This document shows positions 36,475-45,273 of a stretch of DNA of 64,000 nt, piece by piece (within the stretch, counting starts at the first letter, position 1; each line of letters starts with the position of its first letter). The notes beneath the pieces are model-generated. The model was given only the letters and a program-made list of their open reading frames with translations, did not search any database and was not told the origin of the DNA. The stretch is from Rhizobacter koreensis (GTDB taxonomy: Bacteria; Pseudomonadota; Gammaproteobacteria; Burkholderiales; Burkholderiaceae_C): assembly GCF_013366375.1 (NCBI RefSeq), contig NZ_JABWMJ010000003.1:310001-374000 (forward strand), read 5' to 3'. The translations under genes were made by a program, and so were the position numbers.

Positions 36475-37137
36475 TTAGCGCCCGTCGCCGTCCGAGTCGC
36501 CCGGGATCGCGCGCTCGACGGTGTTGCTCACGCGCGTCCAGGCGTCACGCGAGGCATGCTTGGCGCGCTCCCAGCCGAGCGACGAGCTGCCGCGGTTGCT
36601 GTCCCAGTCGCGTCCGAGGTCCGACTCGACATCGTCGAACGAGCGGTCCGGATACTTCTGGTAGGCGTTCACGCCGTGGCGGTACGCAGGAGCGTAGTCG
36701 TCGTAGCTCGAGCCGCTTTCGACGTACGGACGCGACGAGTAGTTGTCGCGCCAGTAGTTGTCCTCGGCGACCGGGTCGACCGCCTTGGCGATGCCCTTGC
36801 CGGCGAGCGCGCCGGCAACCGCGCCGACCACCGCGCCGACCGCGGCGCCCACCGGGCCGGTCATGCCGCCGACCGCTGCGCCGGCAGCCGCGCCTCCCGC
36901 CACCCCGCCGCCGACCCCGCCAATCACCGCGCCGATGCCGGTCGCTGCCGGATGCGAGTCGTCCGTCGTGGTGCGGGTGGTGTCGCTCAGGTTGCTGGTC
37001 GAACCGGTGCCGGTGCTGCCCACGTTGGTGCCGGTCGTGCCCGGGCTGCCGCCGTAGTTGCCGCTCGTGCCGCTCGTCCCCGAGCCCGTGCCCGTCGTCC
37101 CCGAGCTGTAGTTGTTGCCACTGGTGGTGTTGTCCAT
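36475..37137 (-). CDS. Glycine-zipper-domain protein
   Basis: The 220-residue protein begins with a Thr/Gly/Ser-rich tail (about 1-60), then a glycine-zipper hydrophobic segment (ATGIGAVIGGVGGGVAGGAA through about residue 115, repeated G-x-x-x-G), and a Tyr/Asp-rich tail ending GWERAKHASRDAWTRVSN. Glycine-zipper segments pack in membranes and occur in envelope-stress proteins. The C-terminal half resembles the uncharacterised family found in Burkholderiales. An AAGGAG ribosome site precedes the ATG at 37137. Function unknown. Confidence 0.8.
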   Translation of the reverse strand: MDNTTSGNNYSSGTTGTGSGTSGTSGNYGGSPGTTGTNVGSTGTGSTSNLSDTTRTTTDDSHPAATGIGAVIGGVGGGVAGGAAAGAAVGGMTGPVGAAVGAVVGAVAGALAGKGIAKAVDPVAEDNYWRDNYSSRPYVESGSSYDDYAPAYRHGVNAYQKYPDRSFDDVESDLGRDWDSNRGSSSLGWERAKHASRDAWTRVSNTVERAIPGDSDGDGR

Positions 37138-37349
37138 CACGAACTCCTTGAATCCAAGCAGGAGCCTCAGCGTAGGTCACCCGCCGAGCCGTGCCGCTCG
37201 GGCTGTGCCGCGTCGGCCCGTAGGCTGGTGCCGGCCGCGCGTGTCAGCCGGAGGCCGACAGGAACTGCGCGATCGCTTGGAGGCTGAACGTGCACGGGTG
37301 GCGCAGCCACGCCCGTGCAGCGTCTCGCTCGCGCGACGTCGGCCGTGGT

Positions 37350-38792
37350 TCAGCTGCGCAGCAGCTTCAGCACGTCGGCACGCCTCGAGTTGGCCTGCGC
37401 CAGCATCGCGAGGCCGGACTGCTGCAGCACCTGAGCGCGCGTGAGGGCGGCGATCTCGACCGCGTAGTCGGCGTCGACGATGCGGCTCCGCGCGGCGCTG
37501 GCGCTCGTCGACTCGGTGTGGATGGCCTCGAGTGCCGCGGCAAAGCGGTTCTGCGTGGCGCCGAGCCGCGCGCGCATCGCGGCGACGGTCGCGAGTGCCG
37601 CGTCGGCGGTGAGGAGCGCCGACGCGGCGCCGCCCGCGCTCGCGAGATCGATCTGGCTGACCCAGCCGCCGCTCGTCGGCGGCGGTGGCGGCGCGGTCAT
37701 TGGCGGCAGCCCCAGGGCGCTTGCCTTGCTGCCGGCGATGGTGAGCCCCCCGCTGCCGGTGTAGCTGAGGTCGACGTGGCTGTAGGTGACGCCGTCGGTA
37801 CCGACGCCGTAGGTGATGCCGCCGAGGCCGAGCGCGGACGGATCGCCCGTGCCGACGTTGAGCACGACGTTCGAGCCGTCGGCGCGCGTCAGCGTCAGGC
37901 CGTTGCCATTGTCGACCGCGGTCGTCCCCTGCCAGACATTGGCCTGGTTGAAGAGCCACAGCATCGTCGAAGTCACGGTACCGGGCGGCGCGTTGGTGAA
38001 GTCGTAGTACAGCCCCGACCCGTTGATGAAGATGGTGCCGGCCGGCGACGCAGCCGGGTTGAGCGAGCCGACCGCCGTCAGCGGCGCGGCCGTGGCGACG
38101 AGGCCGGCAATGCCGGCGGCGTTGATCGCGGCCGCCAGGTTCTTCGCGTCCGCCGTCACCGTGCTGCCTTGCCACACGTCGACGCCGTTGATCACGAGCT
38201 GCCCAGGGCCGGTGATGGTGCTGGCGGCGGTCAGGTCGGCGCCGGCGACGCTGGTGGTGGTGGGCGGCGGCGGGGTCGGGGCGACACCCAGGGCACCGGC
38301 GCGGACGCTGGCGAGCGTGCCCACGTCGGCGGTCTGCCCGGGGTCGCTGCCGACCTGCAGCGCGGCGGTCGAGAAGCTGCCGTCGAGCAGCGCCTGGCCG
38401 TTGAACCGCGTGGTGCGGGCGACGCGGTCGATCTCGTCGACGAGCCCGGCGGCTTCCATCTGCAGTGCGGCGCGTTCGGAGCTGCCGTTGCTGGCGTTCG
38501 CCGCCTGCACCGCGAGCTCGCGCACGCGCTGCAGGTTGCCGGCGATGCTGCCGAGCGCCGCTTCGGCCGTCTGCGCCATCGAGACGGCGTCGACGGCGTT
38601 GCGCCCGGCCACCCTGAGGCCGCGCACGCGCGCGTCGAGGCGCGACGCGGCGGCGAGCCCCGCGGCGTCGTCGGCGGCCTCGGCGACGCGAAGACCCGAC
38701 GCCAGCCGTCGCGTGATCTTCGCGAGGTCGGTCTGCGCACGGTCGAGCGCGCCGCCCGCATGGAGGCGGTTCGGGTTGAGGGAGAGCGGCAC
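37350..38792 (-). CDS. Flagellin-family protein with hook-IN motif
   Basis: The 480-residue protein has conserved flagellin ends: N-terminal LNPNRLHAGGALDRAQ, LASGLRVAEAADDAAG and FNGQALLDGSFST, and C-terminal GATQNRFAAALEAIHTE through DYAVEIAALTRAQVLQQSG. Between them a central region carries LVINGVDVWQGSTV and DAKNLAAAINAAGIAGLVA, matching the flagellin hook-IN pattern, and Pro/Thr-rich linkers. It would be exported by the flagellar export apparatus and form filament. No other flagellar genes are in the window. The GTG at 38792 gives the proper N-terminus (PLSLNPNRL), with a sigma-28 promoter about 42 nt upstream. Confidence 0.88.
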   Translation of the reverse strand: MPLSLNPNRLHAGGALDRAQTDLAKITRRLASGLRVAEAADDAAGLAAASRLDARVRGLRVAGRNAVDAVSMAQTAEAALGSIAGNLQRVRELAVQAANASNGSSERAALQMEAAGLVDEIDRVARTTRFNGQALLDGSFSTAALQVGSDPGQTADVGTLASVRAGALGVAPTPPPPTTTSVAGADLTAASTITGPGQLVINGVDVWQGSTVTADAKNLAAAINAAGIAGLVATAAPLTAVGSLNPAASPAGTIFINGSGLYYDFTNAPPGTVTSTMLWLFNQANVWQGTTAVDNGNGLTLTRADGSNVVLNVGTGDPSALGLGGITYGVGTDGVTYSHVDLSYTGSGGLTIAGSKASALGLPPMTAPPPPPTSGGWVSQIDLASAGGAASALLTADAALATVAAMRARLGATQNRFAAALEAIHTESTSASAARSRIVDADYAVEIAALTRAQVLQQSGLAMLAQANSRRADVLKLLRS

Positions 38793-39095
38793 GGCTCGAT
38801 TCGAAACGACAGGGGAGGACTGCGGGTCGATCGTTATCGGCCGCCGGCGATGGCGCTTGAGTCGATCCTGCGGCGCGACGGCGTCCGTGGACAGCGACGG
38901 GTGCACCCGATCGGGGGTGTTCGCGGGTAAGCTGCGCCGATTCAGGAGGCAGGGATGTCGTTGGCCGTCGCAAAGCGCCTGATCCGCGTCGGCATCGATC
39001 ACGCCGGCGCAGCGATGCTCGCGTCGAGTGCGCGGCGCGTCGGCGTGGCCCATTCGTTCCGTCGCATCGACCTCGCCTGACGCGAGAAGGCGCGC
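38793..39095. other. Intergenic region between flagellin and PLD genes
   Basis: About 300 bp between divergent flagellin and phospholipase D genes. It holds the flagellin sigma-28 promoter. No gene recognised; ribosome-binding sites for the downstream ATG are weak. Confidence 0.5.
38834..38860 (-). promoter_or_regulatory. Sigma-28 (FliA) promoter of the flagellin gene
   Basis: On the minus strand, TCAA (38860-38857), a 15-nt spacer and GCCGATAA (38841-38834) match the FliA consensus TAAA-N15-GCCGATAA with one mismatch in the -35 box. It lies about 42 nt from the GTG start. This supports the start and places the gene under late flagellar control. Confidence 0.85.
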
Positions 39096-40667
39096 ATGCG
39101 GTCGCTGTTCCGGCACGTCCTTCTCGTCGTCGTGCTGGCCGCCATCGGCGGCTGTGCGAGCCTGCCGCCGAACCCGCCGCGTACGCCCGAGTTCGCCGGC
39201 ACCGACACCGCCGAGACGCCGCTCGGGCGCATCGCCGCGGCGAGCGTCGGCGAGCCGGCAAGCCCCGAAATCTCGGCGTTCCGCCTGCTGCCGATCGGCG
39301 ATCAGGCGTTCAACGCGCGCCTCGCGCTGACGCGCCGCGCGACCAAGTACGTCGATGCCCAGTACTACCTGCTGAGCCCCGACGACGTCGGCCTCCGCTT
39401 CGTCACCGAGTTGCGCGACGCGGCGGCGCGCGGAGTGCGCGTGCGGCTGCTGGTCGACGACCTCTACGCCGGCGGCAGCGACGAGTTGCTCGGCACGCTG
39501 GCCGCGCACGACAACGTTGAGGTGCGCATCTTCAACCCGCTTCCGGTGCGCGGTTTCGACATGGTGCCGCGCCTGCTGCTGTCGCTGCACGAGTTCGGGC
39601 GCATCAACCGCCGCATGCACAACAAGCTGTTCATCGCCGACAACGCGTTCGCGATCACCGGCGGCCGCAACATGGCGGCCGAGTACTTCATGCGCCACAG
39701 CAGCGCCAACTTCATCGACCTCGACCTGCTGTCGGCCGGCCCGGTGGTGCACAAGCTCTCGAGCGTGTTCGACGACTACTGGAACAGCCCTTACACGTAT
39801 CCGGCGCAGGTGCTGGGGCTGGTGCCGGTCGATCGGGCCGAGGCGCGGCGCCGCTTCGACGCGCTGGTGCGCGCCGCCGCGCCCGATTCGCCGTCGAGCC
39901 CGCTCGATCCGTTCGACCGCCCGCCGGTGGAGTTCGAGCTGGCACGCGGCCACGTCGGCCTGGTGCGTGCGCCGGTGCAGCTGTTCGCCGACTCGCCCGA
40001 GAAGGCCGGCGGCCGCACGGCGGTCGGGCCCGGCGCCGACACCGTGACCGAGCGCGCGCTCGCGGTGTTCGACGCCGCGCAATCGGAGGCGGTGATCGTT
40101 TCGCCGTACCTGATCCCCGGCAAGCGGGGCCTTGCGATGCTCGAGCACGCCGCCGCCCGCCACGTCAGCGTCAAGCTCTTCACGAACTCGCTCGGCTCGA
40201 CCGACGAGCCGCTGGTGCACTGGGGCTACAAACGCTATCGCAAGGCGATGCTCAAGCTTGGCGTGCACATCTACGAGGTAGGCGCGACGCTCTCGCGCCA
40301 GTCGGGTCGCTTCGGCGAGTTCCGCCGCTCGCTCGGGCGCCTGCATGCCAAGGCCGCGCTGATCGACCGGCGCTGGCTCTACGTGGGCTCGATGAACCTC
40401 GACCTGCGCTCGTCGCGCGTCAACACCGAACTCGCCCTCGTGATCGACAGCCCGCGCCTCGGCGAGGAGGCGATGCACCTGCTCGAGCGCGACGGCTACG
40501 CGAGCATGTATCGACTGCGCCTGCGCGAGCCGGACGATCGCATCGAGTGGGTCTCGGTCGGCCCCGACGGCGAGGACATCGCCACCGTCGACGAGCCCGA
40601 GGGCAGCTGGTGGCTGCGCTTCAAGACCTGGCTGCTGTCGCCGCTCGCGCGCGAGGACCTGCTGTAG
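39096..40667 (+). CDS. Phospholipase D-family lipoprotein (ClsC-like)
   Basis: The 523-residue protein starts with a lipoprotein signal MRSLFRHVLLVVVLAAIGGC and carries two HKD motifs: HNKLFIAD (about residue 175) and HAKAALID (about 417). GGRNMAAEYF, DLDLLSAGPVV and VGSMNLDLRSSRVNTELALVID match the ClsC family, which makes cardiolipin from phosphatidylglycerol and phosphatidylethanolamine. The lipoprotein signal would tether it to the envelope. It is a paralogue of the ClsB gene at 3164. The ATG at 39096 fits a normal signal length. Confidence 0.87.
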   Translation: MRSLFRHVLLVVVLAAIGGCASLPPNPPRTPEFAGTDTAETPLGRIAAASVGEPASPEISAFRLLPIGDQAFNARLALTRRATKYVDAQYYLLSPDDVGLRFVTELRDAAARGVRVRLLVDDLYAGGSDELLGTLAAHDNVEVRIFNPLPVRGFDMVPRLLLSLHEFGRINRRMHNKLFIADNAFAITGGRNMAAEYFMRHSSANFIDLDLLSAGPVVHKLSSVFDDYWNSPYTYPAQVLGLVPVDRAEARRRFDALVRAAAPDSPSSPLDPFDRPPVEFELARGHVGLVRAPVQLFADSPEKAGGRTAVGPGADTVTERALAVFDAAQSEAVIVSPYLIPGKRGLAMLEHAAARHVSVKLFTNSLGSTDEPLVHWGYKRYRKAMLKLGVHIYEVGATLSRQSGRFGEFRRSLGRLHAKAALIDRRWLYVGSMNLDLRSSRVNTELALVIDSPRLGEEAMHLLERDGYASMYRLRLREPDDRIEWVSVGPDGEDIATVDEPEGSWWLRFKTWLLSPLAREDLL

Positions 40668-40734
40668 TCCGCACGTCTGCACGCACCGCCGGGGTGCTTA
40701 TGCCGGCAGCGCGATAGCAAACGCGTATATGTTC

Positions 40735-40748
40735 GAAGCGGACGCTTC
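40735..40748. promoter_or_regulatory. Dyad upstream of cysB, candidate operator
   Basis: GAAGC, 4 nt, GCTTC forms an inverted repeat 43 nt before the cysB start, in a stretch unusually rich in A and T for this window. CysB is known to repress its own gene in enteric bacteria, so a control site here is plausible. Confidence 0.35.
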
Positions 40749-40790
40749 TAGGCTGCTCAAAATGCGGAAAGCAAATATCGACCCCCTGCC

Positions 40791-41747
40791 TTGAACTTCC
40801 AGCAACTCCGTTCGGTCCGCGAGGCGGTGCGCCAGGGCTTCAACCTGACCACCGTCGCGCAGACCCTGCACACCTCGCAGCCGGGCGTGAGCCGGCAGAT
40901 CCGCGAACTCGAGGACGAGCTCGGCATCGAGATCTTCGGGCGCGCCGGCAAGCGCCTCACGGGCCTCACGCCGCCGGGTGCGACCGTGCTGCCGATCATC
41001 GAGCGCCTGCTGCAGGAGGCCGACAACCTCCGGCGCGCCGGCGACGACTTCGCGTCGGCCGGGCGCGGCGTGCTGACGATCGCGGCGACGCACTCGCAGG
41101 CGCGCTACACGCTGCCGCCCGCCGTGCGCGACTTCAGCGCGATGCACCCCGACGTGCTGCTGCGCATGCACCAGGGCTCGCCCAAGCAGGTCGCCGAAAT
41201 GCTGATGGCCGGCGAGGCCGACATCGGTGTCGCCACCGAAGCGCTCGCCGACTACCCGGCGCTCGTCGCGCTGCCGAGCTACCAGTGGACGCACAGCGTC
41301 ATCGTGCCGGTCGGCCACGCCCTGGCGGACGAGAACCGGCGCGGCGTGCCGCTGACGCTCGAGCGCCTGGCCGAGCTGCCGATCATCACCTACGAGACCG
41401 GCTTCACCGGCCGCAGCCACATCGACGACGCGTTCGCGCGCAAGGGGCTCGCGCTCAACCTGGTGCTGTCCGCGATGGACGCCGACGTGATCAAGACCTA
41501 CGTCGAACTCGGCATGGGCGTCGGCATCATCGCCGGCATGGCGTACGACGAGTCGCGCGACCAGGGGCTGTGCGCGGTCGACGCGCGTCACCTCTTCGCG
41601 TCGAACATGACGCGCCTGGCGCTGCGCCGCGGCACCTTCCTGCGCAGCTACGTCTACGACTTCATCGGCGCGTTCGCATCGCCGCTGACGCGCGAGCTGG
41701 TCGACCGTTCGCTCGCCGCCGCACCCGGCACGCACTTCGACATCTGA
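40791..41747 (+). CDS. cysB: CysB-type LysR-family transcriptional regulator
   Basis: The 318-residue regulator has the CysB N-terminal helix-turn-helix: NFQQLRSVREAVRQGFNLTT, then AQTLHTSQPGVSRQIRELED and FGRAGKRLTGLTPPG. The effector domain has TIAATHSQARYTLPP, HQGSPKQVAEMLMAGEADIG and ITYETGFTGRSHID, matching the acetylserine/sulfate-binding CysB core. It activates sulfur assimilation genes. The start is a TTG at 40791, supported by the highly conserved MNFQQLRSVREA N-terminus. No sulfur genes are next to it. Confidence 0.92.
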   Translation: MNFQQLRSVREAVRQGFNLTTVAQTLHTSQPGVSRQIRELEDELGIEIFGRAGKRLTGLTPPGATVLPIIERLLQEADNLRRAGDDFASAGRGVLTIAATHSQARYTLPPAVRDFSAMHPDVLLRMHQGSPKQVAEMLMAGEADIGVATEALADYPALVALPSYQWTHSVIVPVGHALADENRRGVPLTLERLAELPIITYETGFTGRSHIDDAFARKGLALNLVLSAMDADVIKTYVELGMGVGIIAGMAYDESRDQGLCAVDARHLFASNMTRLALRRGTFLRSYVYDFIGAFASPLTRELVDRSLAAAPGTHFDI

Positions 41748-41928
41748 GCGGCGGTCGCGGCGCGTCGCGCCGCCGCCTGCCCGCGGAGCCCGGGTTTCCA
41801 CCCGTCGCATCCGCGTCGCAGGGGCGGGTTTACCGGGTGTCGACGACGATGCCGCCTTCGTAAGCTGGCCCGACGGTGCCCGTCGCGGCGCCGCATGCCC
41901 CCGGCCCAGAGCCGAAACAGGAGACTCC

Positions 41929-44397
41929 ATGACCCGCCCCATTCCGAGCCGCCGTCCGCGGCGGCTCCGTCTTGCCGTGCTCGTCGGCACGTCCCTCGCC
42001 ATCGCGTCCCTCGCGGGCTGCGGCGGCGGCGACGATGACGACGCGGTCGAGATCCGCACCCTTTCGAACCGCGCCGACCTGATCAGCGACGGCGACGCGC
42101 TGGTCGAGATCGTCGCCCCCGACGGCGCGAGCGGCAGCGGCCTCTCGGTCCGCGTCGGTACCCGCGACGTGACGAGTGCGTTCGCCAAGCGCGCCGACGG
42201 CCGCATCACGGGCCTCGTCAGCGGCCTCGCGGTCGGTGACAACGTCCTCGTTGCCTCCATGGACGGCGCCAAGGCGGCGCAGCTCACCATTACCAATGCG
42301 CCGCGCAGCGGCCCGGTGCTCTCGGGCGCGCAGACCAAGCCGTTCTACTGCGCGACGCCGACGCCGACCGTCGCCAACGGCAACACGCCGGCCACGCCGG
42401 GCAGCGGCCTCAGCGGAACGCCGGACGCCAACTGCAACGTGCCGGCCGAAGCCAAGCTCTACTACCGCACCACCGCCGCCGCGCAGAGCACGGCGAACCC
42501 AACCGGCTGCTCGTTCGGGTTGCCCGACCCCGTGTGGAACATCGGCGCGACCGCGACCACGGTGCCGGCGGCGCCGACCGCGCCGGCCAACGGCTGCTTC
42601 AAGCCGTACACCGGCGGCACGCCCGCCGACATCGCGACGACGACCACCGACGCCGGCGTCACGGTGCCGTTCATCGTGCGTGTCGAACGCGGCAGCATCA
42701 ACCGGGGCATCTACGACATCGCGGTGCTGACGAATCCGACCCAGCCGTGGACCGCGGTCAGCCCGCAGAACACCTGGAACGGCAAGGTCTACTACACGTT
42801 CGGCGCCAGCACCGGCCAGCCGCGCCGCCAGGTCCGCCCGGCGACCAACTGGACCTCGGCCGAGGACCAGCTCAAGCGCGGCTACCTGGTCGCGACCAAC
42901 AGCATGACCGACTCGTCGCGCAACTCGAACCGCGTGATGATGAGCGAGACGGTGATGATGATGAAGGAGCACATCACCGACACCTACGGGCCGATCAAGT
43001 ACACCCTCGGCACCGGCTGCTCGGGCGGTTCGATCAACTCGAACATGAACGCGTCGATCAACCCGGGCCTGCTCGACGGCATCGTGACCAGCTGCACCTA
43101 CCCCGACTCGGAGACGACCACGCTCGAGGTCGGCGACTGCGTGGTGCTGGTCGAGGCGTACCAGAAGTCGCAGATGCTGAACCTCTGGACGGGCCTCGGC
43201 CTCACGCAGGACCAGATCAACACGCGCAAGGGAGCCATCAACGGCCACCCCGACCAGACCGCGTGCCACGGCTGGTACAACGCCTTCGGCAGCAACGGAC
43301 GCGCCGGCCTGTTCCAGCAGCGTCTGGTGTCGAACAACGTCACCGGCGCGATCACGCAGGCGACGACGTTCTCGAACAACTGCGAGCTGCCGAACAGCGC
43401 GGTCTACGACCCGGCGAACCCGGTCGCCACGGCCAACCTGCCGCGCTGCAACGCGTGGTCGTGGGCCGAGTCGATCTGGGGGCGAGTCGCCGGCAGCCCG
43501 GCCGCACGCGACACGCGCGACAACGTCGGCGTGCAGTACGGCCTGAAGGCGCTGCGCGACGGCGCGATCACGCCCGAGGAGTTCGTGACGCTGAACGAGA
43601 TCGCCGGCGGCATCGACCGCGACTCGACGCCGCGCAACGCGCGCACCGCGGCCGACCCCGAGGCGCTCGACGTCGCGTACCGCTCGGGCATCGTCGCCAG
43701 CGGCAAGCAGCTCGCCAAGACGGCGATCATCGACCTGCGCGGCTGGGACGATTCGAACATCGCCGCCAACCTGCCGCCGGGCCAGACGCCGGGAACGATC
43801 CCGATCCACCACCAGTGGTACAGCTGGGCGATCCGCGACCGCATCACCCGCGACGCGGGCGACGCGCAGAACCAGGCGCTCTGGCGCTTCGCGCGCACGG
43901 GTCTGGCCGCACCGGGCACGCTGGGCACCGACGCGTTCCTGTCGATGGATGCGTGGCTGACGGCGCTGAAGGCGAACACGAGCAACGCGACGCTCGAGCA
44001 GAAGGTGCGCGCCGCGCGCCCGCTCTCGGGTGCCCGCGACACGCGTGACTTCTGCCTGCTGCCCGAGGACGCGACGCAGTCGAACAAGGTCTACGACATG
44101 GCCGCCTGTGACGCCAACCGCTTCCTCAAGCCGTCGCTGTCGCCGCGCCAGGTGGCCGGTGGCCCGCGCGCCGAGGACGTGCTCAAGTGCCAGCTCAAGC
44201 CGCTGGTGCAGTCCGACTACGCCGGCATCACCTTCACGACGGCGCAGTTCACGCGCCTGCAGGCGGTGTTCCCGAGCGGCGTGTGCGACTGGAGCAAGCC
44301 GGGGGTCGGCCAGCAGGTCGCGGTCAGCCCGCTGACGTTCAAGGCCGGCCCGGGCGGTCAGCCGCTCGGCGCCGCGCCGGAGTCGCGCGAGCAGTAA
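41929..44397 (+). CDS. DUF6351 lipoprotein
   Basis: The 822-residue secreted protein starts with a lipoprotein signal ending LAIASLAGC at residue 31, then Gly/Asp-rich GGGDDDDAVEIRTLSN. It has the DUF6351 landmarks PFYCATPTPTVANG, QNTWNGKVYYTFGASTGQPRR, GTGCSGGSINSNMNAS (like a hydrolase nucleophile elbow with serine) and IIDLRGWDDSNIAANLPPG. The alpha/beta hydrolase-like middle suggests esterase or lipase activity on the cell surface, but no substrate is known. A hairpin terminator lies just past the stop. Confidence 0.82.
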   Translation: MTRPIPSRRPRRLRLAVLVGTSLAIASLAGCGGGDDDDAVEIRTLSNRADLISDGDALVEIVAPDGASGSGLSVRVGTRDVTSAFAKRADGRITGLVSGLAVGDNVLVASMDGAKAAQLTITNAPRSGPVLSGAQTKPFYCATPTPTVANGNTPATPGSGLSGTPDANCNVPAEAKLYYRTTAAAQSTANPTGCSFGLPDPVWNIGATATTVPAAPTAPANGCFKPYTGGTPADIATTTTDAGVTVPFIVRVERGSINRGIYDIAVLTNPTQPWTAVSPQNTWNGKVYYTFGASTGQPRRQVRPATNWTSAEDQLKRGYLVATNSMTDSSRNSNRVMMSETVMMMKEHITDTYGPIKYTLGTGCSGGSINSNMNASINPGLLDGIVTSCTYPDSETTTLEVGDCVVLVEAYQKSQMLNLWTGLGLTQDQINTRKGAINGHPDQTACHGWYNAFGSNGRAGLFQQRLVSNNVTGAITQATTFSNNCELPNSAVYDPANPVATANLPRCNAWSWAESIWGRVAGSPAARDTRDNVGVQYGLKALRDGAITPEEFVTLNEIAGGIDRDSTPRNARTAADPEALDVAYRSGIVASGKQLAKTAIIDLRGWDDSNIAANLPPGQTPGTIPIHHQWYSWAIRDRITRDAGDAQNQALWRFARTGLAAPGTLGTDAFLSMDAWLTALKANTSNATLEQKVRAARPLSGARDTRDFCLLPEDATQSNKVYDMAACDANRFLKPSLSPRQVAGGPRAEDVLKCQLKPLVQSDYAGITFTTAQFTRLQAVFPSGVCDWSKPGVGQQVAVSPLTFKAGPGGQPLGAAPESREQ

Positions 44398-44410
44398 GCG
44401 TCCGAACCAG

Positions 44411-44443
44411 CCCGCAGCCGGTCGTCGAACCGGCGCGGGTTTT
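44411..44443 (+). terminator. Rho-independent terminator after DUF6351 gene
   Basis: A GC-rich stem (CCCGC and GCCGGT pairing with ACCGGC and GCGGG, one bulge, CGTCGA loop) from 44411 to 44439 is followed by TTTT. It lies 13 nt past the DUF6351 stop. Confidence 0.82.
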
Positions 44444-44565
44444 CGGCAACGGGTCGGTGGTGTCGCGGGGCAGCAGCTTCGCGGAGCCGCCGGCCTTTTT
44501 CTTCGTGGTTGGATGCGGGGGCTCTCGCGTAGCGGCGAGACATTCCCGCGAACGACGACCGAGTG

Positions 44566-45273
44566 TCAGCGTGCCCGGCGCGCCTGCCGAGGCAGGGTCG
44601 TGAGCAGCCACGCTCCCGTCAGCGCCTCCCACGCGACGATGGTGTAGACGCTGATGCGCTCCCAGGCGCCGCCCGCAAGCACGTCGATGCGCGTGCTGGC
44701 GACGTCGACGCCGAGCATCAGCAGCGCCGCGATGCCGGCGCCGCCGAGCACGAGGCTTGCACGACGGTGCAGCGGCGAAAGGCCGAGCGCCGCGCCGACC
44801 CGCGCTCCCGCCATCACCGCGGCATTGCCGCCGGCGATCGCCGCGAGCGCGCCGGCCCGGTGGATCCACAGGCTGGCGTCGACTCCCGCCGCCGCATCCG
44901 TCGGGAAAGCCGCAACGAGCGCGAGCCCAGCGCCGTGCGTGAGCGCGAGCGCCGCGAACGCCGTGCGGCCGGTCCTGGCGGCGCGGCCCGCGGCGAGCGC
45001 CGCCGCGGCGAACAGCAGCCCGTGCAGCACGAAGGCGGCGTTCATCAGCGCGTGGCGCGGCGAGCAGATCGCGCGGCCGTCGATCACGATGCCGCAGTCC
45101 GGCACCCCGAGGTCGCTGATGTAGTCGATCGCGTAGCGGTACGGCGGCACGAACGCGACGGCAGCGAGCGCTTCGCCGCCGAGGTAGACCGCAGCGGCAG
45201 CGAGCCAGAGCGCCGCTGCCAGGGCGGCGGGCGTCAGCCGCCCGGCACGATCCAGCGGCAGCTGCTGCGCCAC
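44566..45273 (-). CDS. DUF998 integral membrane protein
   Basis: The 235-residue protein has five or six predicted helices in the DUF998 pattern: AALAAALWLAAAAVYLGGEA, conserved PYRYAIDYISDLGVPDC in the first loop, then HALMNAAFVLHGLLFAAAAL, GAGLALVAAFPTDAAAGVDA and SLVLGGAGIAALLMLG. DUF998 proteins are uncharacterised. The start is a GTG at 45273, overlapping the gene before it by 40 nt; no ATG with a proper first helix is available. It is probably translated with the upstream periplasmic protein. Confidence 0.8.
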   Translation of the reverse strand: MAQQLPLDRAGRLTPAALAAALWLAAAAVYLGGEALAAVAFVPPYRYAIDYISDLGVPDCGIVIDGRAICSPRHALMNAAFVLHGLLFAAAALAAGRAARTGRTAFAALALTHGAGLALVAAFPTDAAAGVDASLWIHRAGALAAIAGGNAAVMAGARVGAALGLSPLHRRASLVLGGAGIAALLMLGVDVASTRIDVLAGGAWERISVYTIVAWEALTGAWLLTTLPRQARRAR

